Part shown: piece after piece, positions 61,001 through 64,000 of the stretch | How the letters are laid out: the number at the start of each line of letters is the position of its first letter | Numbering within the stretch: the stretch's first letter is position 1 | NCBI GenBank assembly: GCA_016719815.1 | Contig: JADJYK010000004.1 | Span: forward strand, 253,637 to 317,636 | Length of the DNA stretch: 64,000 nucleotides | Source: Chitinophagaceae bacterium | Lineage (GTDB): Bacteria; Bacteroidota; Bacteroidia; Chitinophagales; Chitinophagaceae | Direction of reading: 5' to 3' | Translations under genes and position numbers: made by a program | The notes under the pieces: model-generated | What the model was told of the DNA's origin: nothing | Seen by the model: the letters and a program-made list of their open reading frames with translations, nothing else | Databases searched by the model: none

Positions 61001-62290
61001 TGCCGGTGCCATAGCTGCACTCAATCCTGTTGGAGATGTGGTATTTTGTACAAATGCCAATTGAGCAGCTACCACTGTAACTACATTGGTGGATGCTGCC
61101 AGGAACCCGACACTCTGACTGGCAGCAATAACAGAACTGCCGGTACCATTAGTTTGATACACCGGAGGTTTGTACGAGAACTCAAACTGCTTGCCATCAG
61201 ACATAGCTAAAGTACCTCAAGTGTTGAGTTTAGCCATACTTTTATAGTATATGTTTTGGACCATCATCTGCCACATATCCAATATCAGTTGTTAGTGTGT
61301 ATTTGCCAAAGAGGCAAAAGTGATATTTTGGCATTAACTGTTCCTGTTACGGTATTGGATCCATCAGATATTTCTGCACCGGCAATGGCTTGTGTCCAAT
61401 TAGCCAATGCAGGACTGTTATTGGAGCCCTGGTTGATTATAATTTGGTTAATCAATGTTGGGTCACTGTCGCCGGTTGCTCCGTCATCCGTAACAGTAAA
61501 ATCAAAATTAACTGATGCAGCCCCTGCGGTATTGACCAATGAAGATAATTGTTGCAGGTTCAGTTCCGCTCCGGCAGTAATTGTTGATGTACGGCAACCG
61601 CACCGGCAGTGGCAGTAATACTAAAATTGTCAACTCCTATTCCCTGACCATTAGTAGATCCTCCAACTCCTGTAAATGTCCATCTTAAATAATAATTAGT
61701 ACCATTAGCAACAGACAGCCCAGACACTGTAAAACTCTTACTCGTTGTTGTCGGAGGATTATAAATCGTTGTATTATTAGCATCGGCAGCATACGCTTGA
61801 TCGCCACCGGCTGCAGCCACAGTTGCTGTACTTGTATTTCCATGAAAGAATGTCCAGCCAAAAGCTCTGGACCCCGATCTTGACTTCTCATAATCGAAAG
61901 CTATCGTAAGTGAAGTAATGGTTGATCCTGTACTATTTGTAAAGCATACATTATTGACCTTGGGCTTGTAAATCCGCTCGAAGTTAAAAATCCCAAAGAT
62001 CTATCTGTAGCAGATCCAGTAATTCCGTTAGCCCAGTTTACAACACCTCCACCTGACGCTCCAGTAACTACACCTGTTCCTGTTGTACCATAAGCCAATG
62101 TAGTAGCCGTAGTGCCAGACGACCAATCTGTCCCAACCTTGAAACCGGAAGGAAGTGTTGCAGTACCACTTGTCCCCATCCCATCAAAACTTTCCGTGAA
62201 AGCTGTTCCTGTTGAGGTAATACTCACCTGTCCCCAACTAATCCCACTCACCATCACTAACATCACCACCAAAAAGTAAATCTTCTTCAT
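58008..62290 (-). CDS. Large secreted T9SS cargo protein, many frameshifts
   Basis: One gene of about 1425 codons is broken into at least eight frames. It starts MKKIYFLVVMLVMVSGISWG at 62290 with a clear signal peptide. The first 170 residues have a lamin-tail or jelly-roll feel (FTVSGLSVANGTNYYLRWTFTG, GVDNFSITATAG). The middle has repeated beta-strand modules rich in Gly, Thr and Asn (LVVEAGATLTLGAAF, GTLVNSVGTHVFTG), as in beta-helix adhesins. The end is a T9SS type A sorting domain: NPASSQLNVALSSPARG, VVDMTGRILAQQ, LTSGSYILKVVN. It should be exported by the type IX system and attached to the surface. I cannot name its substrate. A decayed gene is possible, but the breaks look like read errors. 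Confidence 0.8.
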
Positions 62291-62616
62291 ATGTATTGTT
62301 TTTTTTAACAAATAAATGGCCGGGCTCAATGCCAGGCATTGTGTCGGTTCAGTATTAAATGGTGTTTGAGGTTTTGTTCTTCTGCGTACAGCGCAGCATA
62401 ATTGCTTTACCAATACATGATCTTTGGGAGGATATTGAATTGAAGAAGAACCTTTTTCAGATTCCGCATAAAAATAATGAGTTAATGGTTTGCCCAATAT
62501 GATTTTTATGTTACTGTGGATAAACTATTAAAAACTCTGCTCCGCTTTTCGTACTTGCGCAATCCTCCTGCCCTGTTTCTTTGCCCTGGCCAAACCGCTT
62601 TAGGTAATACCAGTTG
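62291..62616. other. Gene-free stretch between the two T9SS genes
   Basis: I see no gene here. It holds a 15-base palindrome, CAATGCC-A-GGCATTG (62327-62341), just upstream of the T9SS start, and an AT-rich leader. No clear -7 box was found. Confidence 0.5.
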
Positions 62617-64000
62617 TTACAGTTTCACAAACCGGGTCACCGCCCTGGTGCCGCCGCTATTGCTTACCAGCTGGTACATACCTGCCGGCAGGGCCGAAAG
62701 ATCAACACTTACCAACTGAGTGCCCGCAGCCCCCGTTTGCTGCCATTGCTTTACCACCACACCTGCCATATCAGTTATCCGCAACAGAACAGTGCCGCTC
62801 TTTGTGGTGCTAAGAGCTACAGTTGCCCTACTACTTACAGAGTTGGGCGAAAGGGAAGTAATGAGCACATCTGCTGATGTATTTATTACCAGGGCCACAC
62901 GGCTGTAAGTAATCTTGCCATCGGCATCAGTCGCTTTCAGGCGGTAGTAGCTGGTACCAGCAGCAAGATGGCTGTCGGTATAGCTGTACTGCCTGCTGGT
63001 TTCGCTGCCGGTAAGTATAGACAGCAGAGAGTAATTTCTGCCATCGGTTGATTTCTCCAGTTCAAAGCTTGCCTCTTTGGCGCAGCAGGCCGCCAGTTCC
63101 CATGTTACCAGCGACCTTGAAGAGCTGACCCTGGCAGCAGTAAAGGAGATGAGTTTGATGGGGAGGGGTGAATCAAAATTAGAAATCGCAAATGGTGAAT
63201 ACAGCGACCAGTTGGTAATACTGGGGATCCTTGCAGTTGGAACACCACCGGGTGGTTGGGTTACACTGGCTGCTATCCAGTTTGTCCCCTCCATTCTCCA
63301 CACCTGCACATTGGCACCGGGGACAAAAGATGGCCCAATCTGGTTAATATCCGTTTCATCATATTGAAAAACTATATCCGCTCCTGTTGCAGTTGGCGTT
63401 TGTGAAGGCGTAATATGCCACACCCGTTTAACAGCCTTTTGTTCATTGCCTGAAAAAGTAGGGTTGATTACCGTTGGCAGGGCATCTTCCACCCGTAACG
63501 ACCAGTTATGTCCGCTGGTATTGGTAATCGTAAGCGGGTTATAAGCACTGTTACCAATGGGTGCATTGCGAAGGCCGGCAACATTTCCTAATATCAAAGC
63601 GCCGGTGCCATTGGTTTTTATATAGTTGGTGGAACCGCCGGTGATGGAGCCGGTATCTGTAAGATTGAAATTTCCTAATTCAATACTACTGTTTGACAAT
63701 AAACTAATATCTCCTTTAACAGCTTTGTCTGAAGTTAATGCTACTGTAGTATTTGAAGCAATCTCCAATCCTCCGGTGGCAGGCAGCATTAATAAGCCGG
63801 TGCTACCTAATATTGCTGATTGCCCATTAATGATAAACTTCTGTGAATTACCAGTAAATCCATCAATAGTACCTGAATTGGAGATTCCGTTTCTAAAAGT
63901 TTTTGTGGTGTTGCCTGTAAATGCAATAGGGACAGTCGTTTCTAAAATTCCGTTAACTATTGTTGCTGTAGTTCCTCCCCCCAAACTAAAATCTGGAATA
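62617..64000 (-). CDS. Second T9SS cargo protein, 5' partial
   Basis: The frame is open to the window edge, so the N-terminus is missing. The visible 460 residues contain repeats of short beta-strands (STGLLMLPATGGLEIASNTTV, KGDISLLSNSSIELGNFNLT), then a fibronectin-like region (FELEKSTDGRNYSLL, YYRLKATDADGKITYSRVAL). The end is a T9SS type A sorting domain: LSPNSVSSRATVALSTTKSG, ITDMAGVVVKQW, LPAGMYQLV and final VKL. It resembles the neighbour at 58008 in layout, suggesting duplicated cargo genes. A TTG or ATG start cannot be chosen. Confidence 0.85.
   Translation of the reverse strand, partial: IPDFSLGGGTTATIVNGILETTVPIAFTGNTTKTFRNGISNSGTIDGFTGNSQKFIINGQSAILGSTGLLMLPATGGLEIASNTTVALTSDKAVKGDISLLSNSSIELGNFNLTDTGSITGGSTNYIKTNGTGALILGNVAGLRNAPIGNSAYNPLTITNTSGHNWSLRVEDALPTVINPTFSGNEQKAVKRVWHITPSQTPTATGADIVFQYDETDINQIGPSFVPGANVQVWRMEGTNWIAASVTQPPGGVPTARIPSITNWSLYSPFAISNFDSPLPIKLISFTAARVSSSRSLVTWELAACCAKEASFELEKSTDGRNYSLLSILTGSETSRQYSYTDSHLAAGTSYYRLKATDADGKITYSRVALVINTSADVLITSLSPNSVSSRATVALSTTKSGTVLLRITDMAGVVVKQWQQTGAAGTQLVSVDLSALPAGMYQLVSNSGGTRAVTRFVKL

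Overview
The window looks like a chromosome piece from a Bacteroidota bacterium, most likely of the Chitinophagaceae type. Supporting signs are two adjacent secreted proteins with C-terminal type IX secretion (T9SS) sorting domains, a fused NagB/LmbE-type glucosamine-6-phosphate deaminase, GH2 and GH20 hydrolases plus a sulfatase, a tmRNA whose tag reads GNTQYAMAA, and several -7 boxes of the Bacteroidetes form TAnnTTTG. The species cannot be named from the sequence alone.

Layout. 1-5401 (+): the end of a GH2 hydrolase, an unknown secreted protein and an arylsulfatase. 5391-15328 (-): a tightly packed L-rhamnose operon in the order rhaT, rhaEW (aldolase-dehydrogenase fusion), rhaI, rhaB, a tandem class II aldolase protein, lutA, lutB, lutC. 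A GntR-type regulator is divergent at 15553. The operon can take rhamnose through rhamnulose and rhamnulose-1-phosphate to DHAP plus lactaldehyde, then lactate, then pyruvate. 16.7-21.2 kb (-): tmRNA, rseP, dxr and a GH3-family protein. 21.4-24.6 kb (+): rplU, rpmA, a 42-residue histone H1-like protein, a PolX/PHP protein and an alkylguanine-DNA methyltransferase. 24.6-32.8 kb: mostly minus-strand housekeeping genes (cdd, lepB, a sigma-54 response regulator, pdhB, an ABC ATPase, acetyltransferases). 33-43 kb: small unknown proteins, gamma-glutamyltransferase, an RRM protein, an FKBP protein, a beta/gamma-crystallin protein, cutC, a glycosylasparaginase, a flavin reductase and a pirin. 43.2-47.6 kb (+): a GlcNAc module (GH20 and NagB fusion). 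47.6-57.7 kb: tRNA-Arg, GDPD, rlmH, rhomboid, tilS, etfBA, a bifunctional nuclease, a palindrome field with its REP-associated transposase, ispE, queD and rocD. 58.0-64.0 kb (-): two T9SS cargo proteins.

Sequence quality. Roughly 23 of about 60 genes are split by frameshifts. In nearly every case I resolved, one base added to a homopolymer restores the full family-like protein. I therefore read them as intact genes with sequencing or assembly indels, and I give the span of the restored gene. Exceptions that may be biological are listed in the findings, above all a clean in-frame loss of about 56 residues in dxr.
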